From positions 128,899 to 192,898 of the forward strand of contig QJNS01000035.1 of NCBI GenBank assembly GCA_004154925.1: 64,000 bases of DNA, written 5' to 3'. Every line of letters starts with the position of its first letter. The stretch's first letter is position 1. Below are positions 13,410-25,472 of the stretch, in pieces. The stretch comes from Monosporascus cannonballus. Its lineage: Eukaryota; Ascomycota; Sordariomycetes; Xylariales. The position numbers and the translations under genes were made by a program. The notes under the pieces are model-generated. The model was not told the DNA's origin. It was given only the letters and a program-made list of their open reading frames with translations, and made no database searches.

Positions 13410-13556
13410 TATCACGGCGCTATACGTCTCCTAGGTTTCTGAAAGATATTCTGTTATTATACGAAGAAAAAAAAAAGCTATTTAGCAAATACGTAGCGCT
13501 TGCGTATATATAGCGAAACGGCGGCTTAAATAAGCCGCTTTGCTAGTGCCGTAACA
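13410..13556 (-). repeat. 5' LTR of element A1
   Basis: Starts TATCACGGCGC (mutated TGTCACGGCGC) and ends TGCCGTAACA, followed by the duplication GTTTG. The left (inner) half is more transition-mutated than the right (outer) half, where the hairpin GCGGCTTAAATAAGCCGC is perfect. Confidence 0.9.
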
Positions 13557-13639
13557 GTTTGTAATCTTCGAATCTGATCATAAAATTATCGGGAAGTTTT
13601 CGGCTATAACGCTATTTCGTTTTTAGCCAGCTTTTTTAT

Positions 13640-14130
13640 CAAACAACATAAAACGTATTGGTTATAAATAATAACTTTAAAACTAATTTCGTCCTCCTTA
13701 ATAGCGCCTAACGTTTATTAATAAGCTTTTACCAGTAACGCCGATATTAGCAGGGTTAAAAACCTCCTAGGTAATAAACGACCAGTCGGTGGACTTAAGG
13801 TTGGACTAGTTGAAGGAAGGCGCGGCTTTCGCCGATACGGCCTTAGTGGCCTCTAGTACGGCCTGTTTTTCATAACGTTCCAATTTATCTAATTCTTCTA
13901 GAGACTGGAAACCTCGAAAAAATATGCGTATTATACGATCGGCCTATAATTTCTTTTGTTTTCGAAGCCGGCAAACCTTGGCTTACGTTTATTCTATTTC
14001 TTTTTTAATTTTCTTAAATTCCGTTTTAACTTTAAAATAAGTGGAAATTAGTTTTTCGGACTGAAAAGTGAAAAACCAGTTAACGTCGCAAAGGTCTTAG
14101 TTCCGTACTACATATTTTTCGTAGTAGAAA
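13640..14130 (-). pseudogene. Antisense reading frame next to the F-family 3' LTR, uncharacterised
   Basis: Reading minus, opposite to the LTR at 14349, one frame is continuous apart from TAA/TAG codons explained by RIP of CAA/CAG. It has a coiled-coil-like stretch (K-T-E-F-K-K-I-K-K-E-I-E), a basic L-R-K-Q-K-K block, then F-R-G-F-Q-S-L-E-E-L-D-K-L-E and an Ala-rich part ending S-T-D-W-S-F-I-T. This layout resembles, from memory, a recurrent class of uncharacterised fungal proteins near retrotransposons; I cannot name a function. A patch around 13780-13870 is less RIP-mutated than its surroundings. It sits where F carries its own antisense frame (30000-30380). It could instead be a captured host fragment. 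Confidence 0.5.
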
Positions 14131-14348
14131 AATTTTAATAAAAAATACGATAAGATGATAAAGAGTAATCAACATAATACGATTATATAGACATATTTAT
14201 AATACGAAAAATAAACAGTTTAAGTAAGTTATTTTATTTTTTCTTTTTTTGTTAATTAGTTTTCTAATATATCCCGATATGATAATAAAAAGGTCTTATA
14301 AAAAGAAAAAGAAATTTTTAAGACGAAGATTGCGGGAGAAAAAGATCG

Positions 14349-14734
14349 TATTATAACCTAACAGGTTGCGACCTCGGAAACGGTCGCGACAAAAAAATAA
14401 ATAGGCCATGTGGGTCGAGTTACGTAATAGCTCGACAGAATTTATCGTAAAACTCGTAAAACCAGGCTCGACAAGATCTAGCGTAAGGTCTGTAAAATTA
14501 AACTTGATAAAATAAAAAGAATTAAATATAATATGTTCGTTATTTCCATAATTTAGATAATACCAGCTTGTAACATTTATTAATATTAGTTGGTTGCGAT
14601 ATAATTCCGATATCTTTGGTATTAAAAATAGTAGTACTTTATTACATCTATGATTTAAAATCTTACGATATTTCTATTAATATAAACTCGTACGACTAAA
14701 GTTTAATAGTTGGTTAAACCGCCTAGCCGTTACA
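14349..14734 (+). repeat. LTR of gypsy family F/G (3' LTR of a truncated copy)
   Basis: Starts TATTATAACCTAAC (mutated TGTTATAACC) and ends GCCGTTACA. Its last 70 bases align with the end of the LTR at 30552-30931 and, inverted, with the solo LTR at 27277-27693. The bases just before it (GGGAGAAAAAGATCG, polypurine-like) resemble those before the 30552 LTR, so it is a 3' LTR with its internal part to the left. No target duplication was found. Confidence 0.7.
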
Positions 14735-17700
14735 GGTTACGCGCCGGCGTTTTTATTATATTTTTTAATGCTATATAATTAATAATTATTAAATTTATTC
14801 TCTTATTTTTAAAGTATTATCGATAATGTTCTAAGCTTTTTATAATCGCTAATAATTTTTATCACTTTATAGTCTACCGTTTTTCCATTAAACTTAGCTT
14901 TTGTAATTAATATGCGATCAAGCACTAATATTTTTCGTATGTCTATAAAGTATTCGTAATATACATTTTATCGAAATATTTGTTTTAACCCTAATATTTT
15001 CAGCATTATCCTAGTACCGAAAAATAATTACCGATTAAAAGGTATTTTTTATGTTTCGGAATATCTTTTTAATGTTTTTAAGTTATTAAAAATTTGTTAT
15101 TTTATTTTTATCTTGCGCCTCTTTTAAAGCTTAATAATAAATTCGATAATACGCGAATAATAAACGATAAATTTCCGATAAAAATTTATAAATCTTAAGA
15201 AGATCTAAATAGTATAAATTAACTTTGGCTTTTGCTATCTTTCGATAGCGTTAACGAATTAGCGGTTTATGTCTAGGCTATTAATATAAATTTTAAATCC
15301 AAAAAATATTTTTAAAAGAATTTGTATTTGTATATCTTAATAAATAATTAATATTACAATAGCTTATTTTAAATTAATTAAAACTATTTCATATGCTTTT
15401 TTTATTATCTGAATAAATATTTATATTATTTAAATATATTACGTATATATAATTCATTGGTTTAATTAATACCATACGTATATAAATTTAAAATGTAATA
15501 AGCGCGTTAATAAGATCAATAATATAACCGTATATTTAAACTATTTATACTGAATTTAAAAAACGGTTTTTAGTGGTCGTTTTTTTAATATTAGTATAAT
15601 AATTAACCTTTTTAAAATTATTTTTCGAGAATATCTTAATTCATTTTAGGGAATTTATTTTTTTAAAAGGTATTCAAGGTAAAAGCTATCGGTTTTTTAT
15701 TATTACTCGATTTAACCTTTCATAATTGATGTATAATTGGAAACTACTATATTTTTTAAGTACAATTAATATTAGTATTCTTACGTCCGCTTTCGAATAA
15801 CGTATCCAGCTTATCTTTAAATCTTTTCGGATATATTTTTCGAATACCTTTTTAGATTTCTGAAATAAGATAAATTAGACCGGATAAAAAGGTTTTTTCT
15901 AATATAAGATTTACTATATATTTTGCACTTAATAATTAATGTTTTTGTTTTCGTTATTCTTTGCGAAATACATTTGCTGCAAATTCTTTAAATATATAAA
16001 AAGGTCGGTTATGTTTTATTACTTTTCGAATTTCGAAATATTTAGTTTTTCGGCTAAATTTATCAAATTAACAGTATAAATTTATTTATCAAAAAACGTT
16101 AAATTTACGACTTTCTATTTATTAATCTTTTATAAGAATCCGTATGATTATTAATATATAAATATATTTAATAAGACCTTTAATTCATTTTTTCCGAGTT
16201 TAAATAATAAGAAATTAAACGCTTTCTGAATGCGGCATATTACGAAATAAATTTATATAAAGTTTTGTTTATTTTGATTATTATTTATTATATTATTGAA
16301 AATTTTATAAATCTTATAATATTTGATATATACGTTATTAATACCGATAAGGCCCGGGATATTTACCAAAACTAATTAAATATTTAATTCCTTTATTAGT
16401 TTTTAAGTTATAATATATATTTATATTCTGGTATTTATATTTATTAATATTATTTTACTTTGTATAATGTTTAATATATATTTTTCTTTTAAAAGGCGGC
16501 TTTCGTCCGACCGTTTTATAATTATTAGCCAGAAATAAATTAAACGTATATATTTATTTCGGCCTCTTGGTCTGGTTTATATTAAAGGACCCGTCCGACC
16601 TATCGTTATACGTTATAATATTTTATATAGTTTTCGGAAATCGATTTTCGTATAACTGAAATATCAAAGTTTTCTTATTTTCTTTTGAAAAAAAATTGTA
16701 ATGTATATTTTCATAACTTAATATCTTATAATTATAATACTTAAACAAGCCCCTATAAAATTAGCGGTATTAAGTTATATAGATATATTTCGATCGGAAT
16801 TAACTTGGCGATTATTTGCTTTTCGAATATAAAAATGCTTATGCTTTTTATTATTTTTACGTAACGTTTTTAATGTATTTTAAAGATTTCTTTTCTGAAA
16901 AATGTTAAAATAGAATTATTTATCTTTATTAATATTTTTAACAGAAGTAAATAGTTTTTTTTTTCACCTTTTTTCAAATGTTCTAATAACGTTTTACCTT
17001 ATTTATTACGTTATTGATTTATTTAAATTTAATGTCTTTTCATATTAAAATATTTTATAGCCTTAGTACTAATTTTTAAAAATAATTAAAAATAATATAT
17101 TTATTAATTAGATAATGGTTTAGACTAAGAACGTTTGTAAATTCTATTTTATAAATTAAAAACTTCTATTTAATGTAAATATCCAACGGCGATTAATAGG
17201 GTCGTTATTGTAATTCTATAAATTGTTTTTTATATTTCTTATCGAAAAATGTAAGATTTACGTAATTTTTTAATACAAATTTAGAAAACTCTTATTTTTA
17301 ATATTTTTCGTAAGTAAATTAATTACGTATAATGCGGTATAATCGTTAAGCTTTTATAATAAAAACGTCTATATAGTCTATAATCTATTAAATATAAATA
17401 AAAGTATTTCGCCCTGGTTTTTCTATGTAAACTTTTATAATAAATTTTATCTACTCCTTTAATTAACGTACGTTCGAAAATTTCGGTTAATTATGATGCG
17501 GTATTTGTTTATCGCCTTTAGACTTTTATGATAATATCGTAATTAATTTATTAAGCTTTATCTTTTTAATTTATATCATTATTTATTATTTAGTTAGTTA
17601 TCGAACTAATTCTGAATATTATTCGTTTTATTAACAGAGAATTTTTAAGATCCGATTATTAATAAAAAATTCAATTTTCTTTATTTTGAATTTCGAGATA

Positions 17701-17980
17701 TAATTGTTATATTTTGTCCAGTTTTTAACCGTTTAATTAACTGTTGTTAAAATACTTTTTTAGTTTATGCATAATGATATTTAAAATCTTAAAAACCGTA
17801 ATTCTTTATTCGTTAAGGCTTTATTATAATATTTTTAACTTATTTTTATATTATAATCGATCATTCGTTTAATAGATTCCAATTGATAGTTTTTTCGACC
17901 GGTAACTTAAGTTGATTTTATAATTAACAAATTTTATTTTTAATACTTATTATATTACGTTTAAGTTAAGATAAAAAATT
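14735..17980. other. Unassigned RIP-degraded repeat region, possibly Ty1/copia on the minus strand
   Basis: More than 3 kb of very AT-rich sequence without an open frame. Minus-strand reading around 16480-16620 gives fragments (G-P-x...R-P-R-G-R-N-K-Y, then K-E-K-Y-I) that loosely recall a copia integrase core, and the D-family LTR at 17981-18175 would then be its 5' LTR. I could not confirm a YVDD block or a second LTR. Treat as a decayed transposon of unknown class. Confidence 0.3.
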
Positions 17981-18175
17981 TATAAAATAATAAATAACTG
18001 TAAATTGAGATAAGATAATCTCCGATTAGTCGTAAACCGTATTTCAAAAAGTAAATGCATTAGGTTATTTCTATCTGGCGTTTCTTATTAGCTGCCAGAT
18101 GGTTATTTGTATTGGCGCGTAGGTTTGTAGCTTGTCAAACACGAGCCGCAGCCCCATAGGAGCTGTATTCTCACA
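17981..18175. repeat. D-family LTR, copy D1
   Basis: 195 bp aligning throughout with the solo LTR at 26745-26938; start TATAAAATAAT equals TGTAAGATAAT after G-to-A changes, end TATTCTCACA is shared. The left part is RIP-mutated, the right part less so. Flanks (AAATT / TTTTA) do not form a duplication, so it may be one LTR of a larger broken element on its left, or a partial copy. Confidence 0.65.
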
Positions 18176-18409
18176 TTTTAATACCGTAAAAAAACCGTTT
18201 GGTATAGAAACTTTTAAGATTAACAAGTTACGAAATCTCGCATATTTTGCTGTATTCCGTAATATGCTAGTTTTTTATTAAAAGCGTTGTAACATAAAAC
18301 AACTATTATAATTCAAGAAGCTTGGCTTATACTAGAGCGGTCGGAGATAAACAAGTGCTAGCCTCGCCTTAGGTCCAGGGTTACGTAACCAGCTTAAAGA
18401 ATTTAAGAG
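18176..18409. other. Segment between LTR D1 and element E, possibly the left part of F
   Basis: About 230 bp that are less RIP-mutated than average. Because E is an insertion with duplication GTTTG, this piece was once contiguous with 25478 onward, the start of the F internal region. No coding signal was recognised; it may be 5' leader of F. Confidence 0.4.
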
Positions 18410-18414
18410 GTTTG

Positions 18415-18634
18415 TGTCATGTATTGTTAAAGATCAGATTAAGAGGAACAATACGGGTATGTTAAGGACCAGTTTGAAGCTTGCCCTTCTTCTTTGAGAG
18501 GGGAGTGAGCAACTACCTATAAAGCAACTACCCCGTATCTGCCTTATGCAATTGCGTAGGAATAACGCATAAAATGCTTAGCGTCTTCTTTATGATACGC
18601 ACATTTCCTTAGCACACTTCCTTAGCCTCTGATA
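18415..18634 (-). repeat. 3' LTR of element E (little mutated)
   Basis: Begins TGTCATGTATTG and ends CTCTGATA. It keeps CA and TG dinucleotides across nearly its whole length, unlike its partner at 25253-25472. Confidence 0.92.
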
Positions 18635-18650
18635 AAGCTTTCCCCCCTTG
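18635..18650 (-). other. Polypurine tract of element E
   Basis: On the minus strand the sequence running into the 3' LTR is AAGGGGGGAAAGCTT. A purine run at this place primes plus-strand DNA synthesis in LTR retrotransposons and confirms the minus orientation of E. Confidence 0.7.
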
Positions 18651-19157
18651 GGCTTTTGCCTCCAAAGGCCTAACTAAGGCTGCTTTATTACATATTATAG
18701 CTGGTAAATTATCTCTACTGGGGGGTCGTAACGTTTTCGTAACGAATAGGGGTTAAGTAATAATCCGTAATACGATGTAATAAAACGTTATCTGTATAAT
18801 TTCTTTGTACGGTAATATATTTAGTAAAACGTTTTTGGGCATACCACTTTTAGCATATATAAACCCTTTTTTCCCCCTTTACTTAGGTTTTTTTTTAACA
18901 TTTTCGCGTTCGCCGATATGTAACCTATTATCCGTTCGTAATGGGCTCGCTTTTTTAAGTTCGCTACGGGCTTTTGTGTACTTCCGTTATTAATTAGTAA
19001 CGAAGTAAGTTTTTATTCGCATTTCGTTTTTAATTCGGCTTTTTACATTTTCGATATAACTTTTTACGAATTTTTCTGACCCCAAAATAACCCTTTCCAA
19101 AAAAAATAAATACGTATTCTGTAGGTATTTCTTACTAACCTCTTTCCTTCCTCGCTA

Positions 19158-19660
19158 ATGGCTTACTTTAAAACCGCCTGCGAAACTCCGTACTATCGTT
19201 ACACTATAATTATGGTTCGTACGCCGGCCTATCGTTACAAAGTCGACAAGGTTTTAAAAAGCACCGATGAACATATCGCCTCCCGAAATAGTAATAAGGT
19301 TATGGTAAAAATAAATCTTATGCTTTATTATTATTCGGAAATAACATTATTAATTCGTAACGATAAATTCCGGGCATTTTTTGTATGTTCGTTTTCGATT
19401 TCGCTAAAGCGTCTTAGGATCTTACCGAAATCCAAGCCGCAAACGAAGGTAAAACTAAGGTTTTTAAGGAAAATCATGCCTTTTATAAGGCCGAAATAAA
19501 TTTTTTTCGGGCCCTTATTGAACTTTTTATTAACGCAAGGTATAAGCTGAAAAAGCTTAGATTAATATTAAATCCAAATTTAATAAAGCTTATTAAGTAT
19601 ATAAAAAAATTAAAAATTATTTTCGTTATTATTACGGAACGAATCGTATAATTAATTTGC
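19158..19660 (+). pseudogene. Antisense reading frame in the 3' region of element E
   Basis: Opposite to E pol, an open frame starts at ATG 19158 and runs 113 codons. From about 19390 a second frame continues with F-D-F-A-K-A-S, D-L-T-E-I-Q-A-A-N-E-G-K-T-K and K-A-E-I-N-F-F-R-A-L-I-E-L-F, suggesting one gene with a frameshift. The product would be charged and helix-rich. No known domain was recognised, and no zinc-finger or catalytic motif is visible. The position (between integrase and the 3' LTR, antisense) parallels the antisense frames of the F family. It may be fortuitous; the local base composition is richer in GC than the RT region. Confidence 0.42.
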
Positions 19661-21099
19661 TATTTATTCGGTTTTAATTTTTTTGCGGTTAATACGAATA
19701 CCTTTTAAATTCGTTACTCGGAGTTTTTACCGAGTAATAACGCTATTATTTCGATTTCGTAACCCGCTTTTTTACAACTTTTTCAAAAAGATATCAAATA
19801 GGTAAAAAAATATCCGTATCCTTTTCGACATAAGTATTTAACGACCTTTTCCCCTTAATTATTATTAATTCTTTGCGAAATGAAAAATTCAGTCTATTAT
19901 TATTATTAAATAATAAGTTAACTTTATCGAAAAAATAATTTAAATATGGATAAGGACGATAAATAAAATAACGATAATATTTAAATGCCTTTACGATAAT
20001 TAGATAATTCTCGTTTCGATATTATCACGAATTAAATTTGAATTTTATATCGAAATATTCGATAAACCGTAAATGTTTCGCTAAAAGGTAAATGTACTTA
20101 AAAGCCTAATAATAACTCCTTTAATAAATAATAAATAATAATCAACGTTTTTCTTACGTTATAATTTTTTGCTATAACGTATGTCTTTTATGGATCCGTT
20201 ATTTGCTTTAATTTTTTCTGCTTTAATAACATTTTATATAAAATAACAAACTTCTTTAATAAGTAATCGTAAGGTTCCTACAATTTTTTTTTCGGAAGAA
20301 AACTTTCCTATTTTATAAAGTATTATTTATTATTGCAATTTTTTTGATACGCCAGAACTTCTTTTATTTTCTAGCGTTTTTCCGCTTTTATATCGAAATT
20401 GTTTTTCCGGTTTTTTTAAGGTTACCTTTATTATGTTATGGCTTTAATAATGATATAAGAAATATATTATGGATTTTGTTATATAAAAGTAAAAGTCGGA
20501 TTTCGCGAATTATTTTCGAATTTATAATTTTCGTAATTTAAAAAAGTTTAATATATTTATCCAAAAACTTCCTGCTAGTCGTTTATTAGTTAATATATTT
20601 AATAAAAACCTTTACCTATTTTTTCTTTTAAAAATCCTTTACTAAACGGCCTTTGTTATAATATTTTTATACGTATTTTATGTTTTATAAAGCTGCTAGT
20701 ATAATGTTTTTTATATTATTATAACTTTTTCTTAAATTATTTTACTATAAAAATATTTCCCGAAATGTATAATATATATTCGAATAATGCTTTAATTAGT
20801 ACTATTTTAGTGGCTAAATAATAATAATAATTATATATAAATTATGCAGTTAATAAATATAATATTTAATTTATTTGATTTAAGCTATAAATTATTTTTA
20901 AATAATAATTTGAAAAGTAATTTTAACGTTTTATTTATTTATTTATTTATAGATAAAAAGCTATATTTAATTTTCGTTTAATCACAAATAATTCCTAAAA
21001 GATTTTCTAGAAATTATTCGTAAATAAAAAATTAAGATTAAATACAAGATTATCGGACGTATTATATTAATTAAAAATATAATAAAAAATATTTCGATA

Positions 21100-21280
21100 C
21101 GGCCACCAGTAATAAGTTTTATCGTTATCGCGATATAATAAGCATATTTTATTATTTTATTTATTACGACGAAAATAACGTTATAGCTTTTTTCGTTATA
21201 CGGTTTAATAAATAATAGAAGACCTATAATAAAATCTATATTAATTTCCTTAAACGGGCGATCCGAAATCAGTAACGAAA
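21100..21280 (-). pseudogene. Element E integrase core remnant
   Basis: Minus-strand frame reads P-F-K-E-I-N-I-D-F-I-I-G-L, then K-S-Y-N-V-I-F-V-V-I-N-K and Y-A-Y-Y-I-A-I-T. This is the opening of the gypsy integrase core: the first catalytic Asp (I-D-F-I) is present, while the V-V-D-R/K block has Asp read as Asn. The remaining core and any chromodomain towards 20300 are too mutated to read. Inactive. Confidence 0.78.
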
Positions 21281-22599
21281 CGAATTTTTCATAAAGTCGA
21301 TATTATACCGCCTTAAATCTCAGGTATTCCAAGTAACTTTTTACATAATTTTTGATATCTTGCTTTTAGGCCTTTTAAAAATAATAGCGAATTAGCCGTT
21401 TATACGTTTTCGTAATCTCGAAATAGTATATTATAAAAAATTCTTAATATTAATTAACGAATTTTTTATATAACTCTAGGTTATATAATATATAAATTAC
21501 GCCTTTAAATCTTAATAAGCCATTATTTTTCTTAATTCTTTATAACTATTTAATTATTATATATCTTTTAAAACGCTTAACGTCTTATATTTTGCTATGA
21601 ATAAATTTATTTTTATTATAACTTAAATATTAATATAATTACCGGGCCCTTTTCCGGCAATATCGCTATTTCGATAACATTATTAACGTTTTGTTACCGT
21701 AAAACGAATAATTCGCGACCTATAACCCTAGTTAATACATACCTTACCTTTTTAAATACGTTCCCGACTGCCTTATTCTTAGATTTATATATATCTTTTT
21801 TTAACGAAATATCTTGAATTTGTCTAATAAGTCGATAAATATTCGCAGTTCCAAAATTCGATTAAAACATTTTTATCTTTAATATTTTTCTTATTATTTC
21901 GATATCGTTTTTCGGGCCTTTTTTTTCTTTAATTTCCAGTAATTTAAATTTCTTTAACAAATTATTGGCTAGCTTATTTTTCTTCAGCCGAAATATAATA
22001 AGGAAATCGATTAACGCAAAATAATTTAATTATTTTAATTATTTCGTATTAAGCCGTTATTTCGGTTCCAAATATTTAAAATTAAAATAATTTATAATAA
22101 TTTTAATAGAAATTGCGAATAACTAATAAAATAACGTTATTTTTCGAAGGCGTCGACGATAACTAAAAACTTGCCATTTTCTATAACGTTATAAATTTTT
22201 TTCGGCGTTATTTTTCGAAATTTAAATGCTATCAGGTATTAACGGTCTCCATAGAGTAAGGATATAACTATCCTAATAATCTTCCCGGACGTATTTATTT
22301 CGATGCGAATAATTAACGACGGATGAAAATATCAAAGTATTTTCCTTATTATAAAGGTTATTTAAAAAATTTTTAAAGGTTATTTTTTCGCAAAAAGATA
22401 ATTATATAGACCTTTTAGTCTTTTCGCAAAATTGATCCGTTAATAATATAAATATTTTTGCATAAATTTTAATAAATCTTCGATAAAACCGTATAAAATT
22501 TAAAAAGATTTAAATATTATGAATATTTTTCGATATCTGTCAGGTTTTAATGGCCTCGACGTAACCTCTTTTTATCTTAATATTATTCGGCGAAATTTA

Positions 22600-23377
22600 A
22601 AACCTAAAGAAAAACCCCAAAAATATATAAAATTTATATTTATTTATATTTACGTAAAACCTTTACTTTTTGAACTTTTCGAAGATTTTGCGAATATGTT
22701 ATTCGTATTTTATTGGGTTTTTGCTATATATTAGTATATCGTCGAGGTAAATTATATAAAAGTTATTTATTAAATCTGTAAACATTCGGTTAATATATAT
22801 CTGGAATATAACCGGGGCGTTAAAAGAATTCAAACGGTATTACTAAATATTCGAAATAACTATATTTTATCTTAAAAGCGGTTTTTTATTCGTTACCTTC
22901 CGTAATACGTATTCGGCGATACGTATTCTTTAGGTTTAATTTCGTATATATACGAGCAGTTATTAGATAAGCTAGGATTTTTTATATTAACGATAACGGA
23001 ATACGGTTTTTAGAAATTATACAATTAAGCCCTTTATAATTAACGCAAAGGCGTACCGTACCTTTTTTAGAAGGAGCAAATAATATAAAGGTTCCTGCTA
23101 AGCCATTATTCCGCCTAATTTATTCTTTTTTTATTACCTCCAAAAAGATTTTGAAAACCTTATGTTCATTTTCTAAAAATAGGTAAAAAGGGCCTTGAGG
23201 AAATTCTTTACCGTTATATAAATTTATCGTATGCTTATATAATAAATATTCTGGTAATTTATTAATTACCTTCTTAAAGAATATATTAGCGTAATTATTA
23301 TAATATCTTTTTTTATTTTTAGTATTTTTTCGGCATAAACGTTTTATTTTTTTCACTAGATATCGCAAATATAACAA
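22600..23377 (-). pseudogene. Element E reverse transcriptase remnant with intact YLDD motif
   Basis: The minus frame 23120-23377 shows the gypsy RT entry: Y-Y-N-N-Y-A-N-I-F, K-L-P-E-Y, H-T-I-N-L, G-K-E-F-P-Q-G-P-F-Y. The catalytic block YLDDILIY is intact at 22726-22749, which is unusual here because most copies have lost Asp residues. Stops and frameshifts elsewhere make the gene non-functional. RNase H should follow towards 21900. Confidence 0.88.
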
Positions 23378-23399
23378 TCGTGATAATTATAACGAAAAT

Positions 23400-25252
23400 G
23401 TTATTTCGTAATTTCTTTTATTAAATTAACTGATATAATATTTTCGAATTCGAATTGATATTTATATTAAAATAATAATTAATTAATAACGATATTTGGT
23501 TTTCAAAGCTATAAAAACCTTAATATAATATCCGGTTTTTTTCTTTTTACGATAATAAAATACTATTGTTTCAATTTCGTAATATTAAATATATTTGTAA
23601 TTTATATTTATAATATAATATATTTATATATTATAATTAAGTTATTTACGTAAGTTTTTAATCTTAGTTCGGATTTTAATCGAAATAATTAGTTATTTTT
23701 TAAGTATTTCGTATTATATCGTATTGTAATTTGTCTCCGAATTTATTTGGTTACGAAACGTTAGTTATTAATTTTTTATATATTTTTAAAAAAAACCATA
23801 TATACGTAATAAGAAATTCTTTTCGTATTTGCGAAAATATTTATAAGGTTCGAATTAATATTTGTCGAAAATTCTTTTGAAAAGTTCGTTAGGAAATAAC
23901 TTTTTTTATTATAATAAAAATACGTTATTTCGGGGTAATTATTAAGTATATAACCCTTTTTAGCGTAATGGCCGTATATGAATTTTCGGAGTACGTTTAT
24001 TGCCTTTTAATATTTTTCAAAGTATTCGAATTTACGGTAACCTATTTTTCTACATCCAAAGTAAGTTCCTTATTATATTTTTGAATGTTTTTTGAGAAAT
24101 ATAATCGTATTTATTATACGATTTAAGTTTTGTGGCGATTATAAGCTTTGGGTTAATTACTAGGCTTTAAAAATATCGGTTTATTTGCGGCGTAATAGGA
24201 ACTTTTAAAATAAATGCCCGGAATAAAAACTTTATATTTAAGGCTTTTTTATAAGTTATATTTAAGATTTCTTTTACAATAATTACGGATACGTAATTAA
24301 GTATATAAAATCGTAACCGTATAATAAAACAATTTATCAAAAGAATAATATTATTTACTTGTAAAAATAGAATAAAAGTTTATTTATACCTTTAATAAAA
24401 AGTATTAACCGGTTTATCGAATTTATAAGATATTGAATTAAATTTTGCGTTAAGAAGGGTCAATTGCGGTATCGCATTTTTAAAAGTATTTGCGAAATTT
24501 ATTTTTAAATTATGTTAATTTATGGAGCGAACGTAACGAAAATTTCGTACCTTAATTTTTGCGATTTCGTTATTTTCCTATACTTTCCAGTAAATATCCG
24601 TAGATAAATTAAATATAACGTACGTTAATACGTACTTTATTCCGTAAAGTCGTAATAAATGTTCTTAAATTTCAAAAATAATATTTAATTAGGTTAGAAA
24701 GTTCGTATATTCTAAGTAAATTCTGCCTTAATATTTTAAATTACGGAAAGTTTTAAATAATTTATTGTTTTTTATTTTCATTAAGTTTTAATTCGTTCGT
24801 TAATAAATAATATAAATCTTATAATATTTGAACTTATTAAGGGTATATAATTTATAAGTATTATAGTTGTTTAAGTTTTTCTAATTAAAATATTATTTAA
24901 TATTATAACACCTGGCCCGGAAAAAGTATACGAAAGGTACGTCACGTTGTCGTCGAAAATACGTAATATAACGTTTAATTATTAAACTTTACATTTTAAT
25001 TTTAGGTATTGCTATTTTTTCGTAAAAATCTTTTAGAAGTATTATTATTTTTTTAAGCGGCCGTTTTCGTTATCCAATATCTAAATCTTTTTTTTCGTAC
25101 TTATTAAGCCGTCGCCGAAATTCAAATAAAGTAAGTTCGGGCTTTAAAGTTTAAGTAGGCTTAATAGCCGGGATAACCGGTTTATTGTCGTACGTGGTCG
25201 TAATTATATTACTTATTTTTTACGGTTTGATCGAAATAAACAAGCTTTAGTT
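23400..25252 (-). pseudogene. Element E gag-protease region, degraded
   Basis: About 1.85 kb between RT and the 5' LTR, the expected place for Gag and protease. The sequence is heavily RIP-mutated and I could not read a zinc knuckle or protease motif. Assignment is by position only. Confidence 0.4.
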
Positions 25253-25472
25253 TATTATGTATTATTAAAAATTAAAATAAAAGGAATAATACGAGTATAC
25301 TAAGGAGTAGTTTAAAACTTATTTTTTTTTTTAAAAAAGAAGTAAGCAATTACTTATAAAGCAATTACCCTGCATCTGCCTCGTAGCAATTGCGTAAAGA
25401 TAACGCATAGAATACTTAGCGTCTTCTTTATAATGAGTACATTTTCTTAGCATATTTTCTTAGCCTTTAACA
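25253..25472 (-). repeat. 5' LTR of element E (inner half RIP-mutated)
   Basis: Starts TATTATGTATT (mutated TGTCATGTATT), ends TTTAACA, followed by GTTTG. The first 110 bases are strongly transition-mutated against 18415-18634; from about 25368 (GCATCTGCC) the outer half is much less changed. Confidence 0.92.

Larger units (their letters stand above)
131..13556 (-). mobile_element. Ty3/gypsy LTR retrotransposon A1 (RIP-degraded, interrupted by copia element B)
   Basis: LTRs of about 150 bp lie at 131-280 and 13410-13556, flanked by a 5-bp duplication ATTTG (126-130) / GTTTG (13557-13561); the single difference is a RIP-type transition. Pol reads on the minus strand, so the 5' LTR is on the right. 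Order in element sense: gag-protease region, reverse transcriptase, RNase H, integrase, long 3' region, LTR. Without nested element B (2641-8705 plus one duplication) the length is about 7.36 kb, matching the uninterrupted second copy at 31856-39262 (7.41 kb). All reading frames are broken by stops and RIP-type replacements, so the copy is dead. Family assignment rests on gypsy RT and integrase blocks read directly. Confidence 0.9.
18415..25472 (-). mobile_element. Ty3/gypsy LTR retrotransposon E, complete but RIP-dead
   Basis: Two 220-bp LTRs (18415-18634 and 25253-25472), consensus ends TGTCA...TGACA, with a perfect 5-bp duplication GTTTG (18410-18414 and 25473-25477). RT, the YLDDILIY motif and the integrase core all read on the minus strand, and a polypurine tract sits inside the left LTR on the minus strand, so the 5' LTR is the right one. 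Total 7,058 bp. A plus-strand, antisense reading frame lies between integrase and the 3' LTR. The left LTR and the first 100 internal bases are nearly unmutated, whereas the inner half of the right LTR is strongly mutated. Confidence 0.92.
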
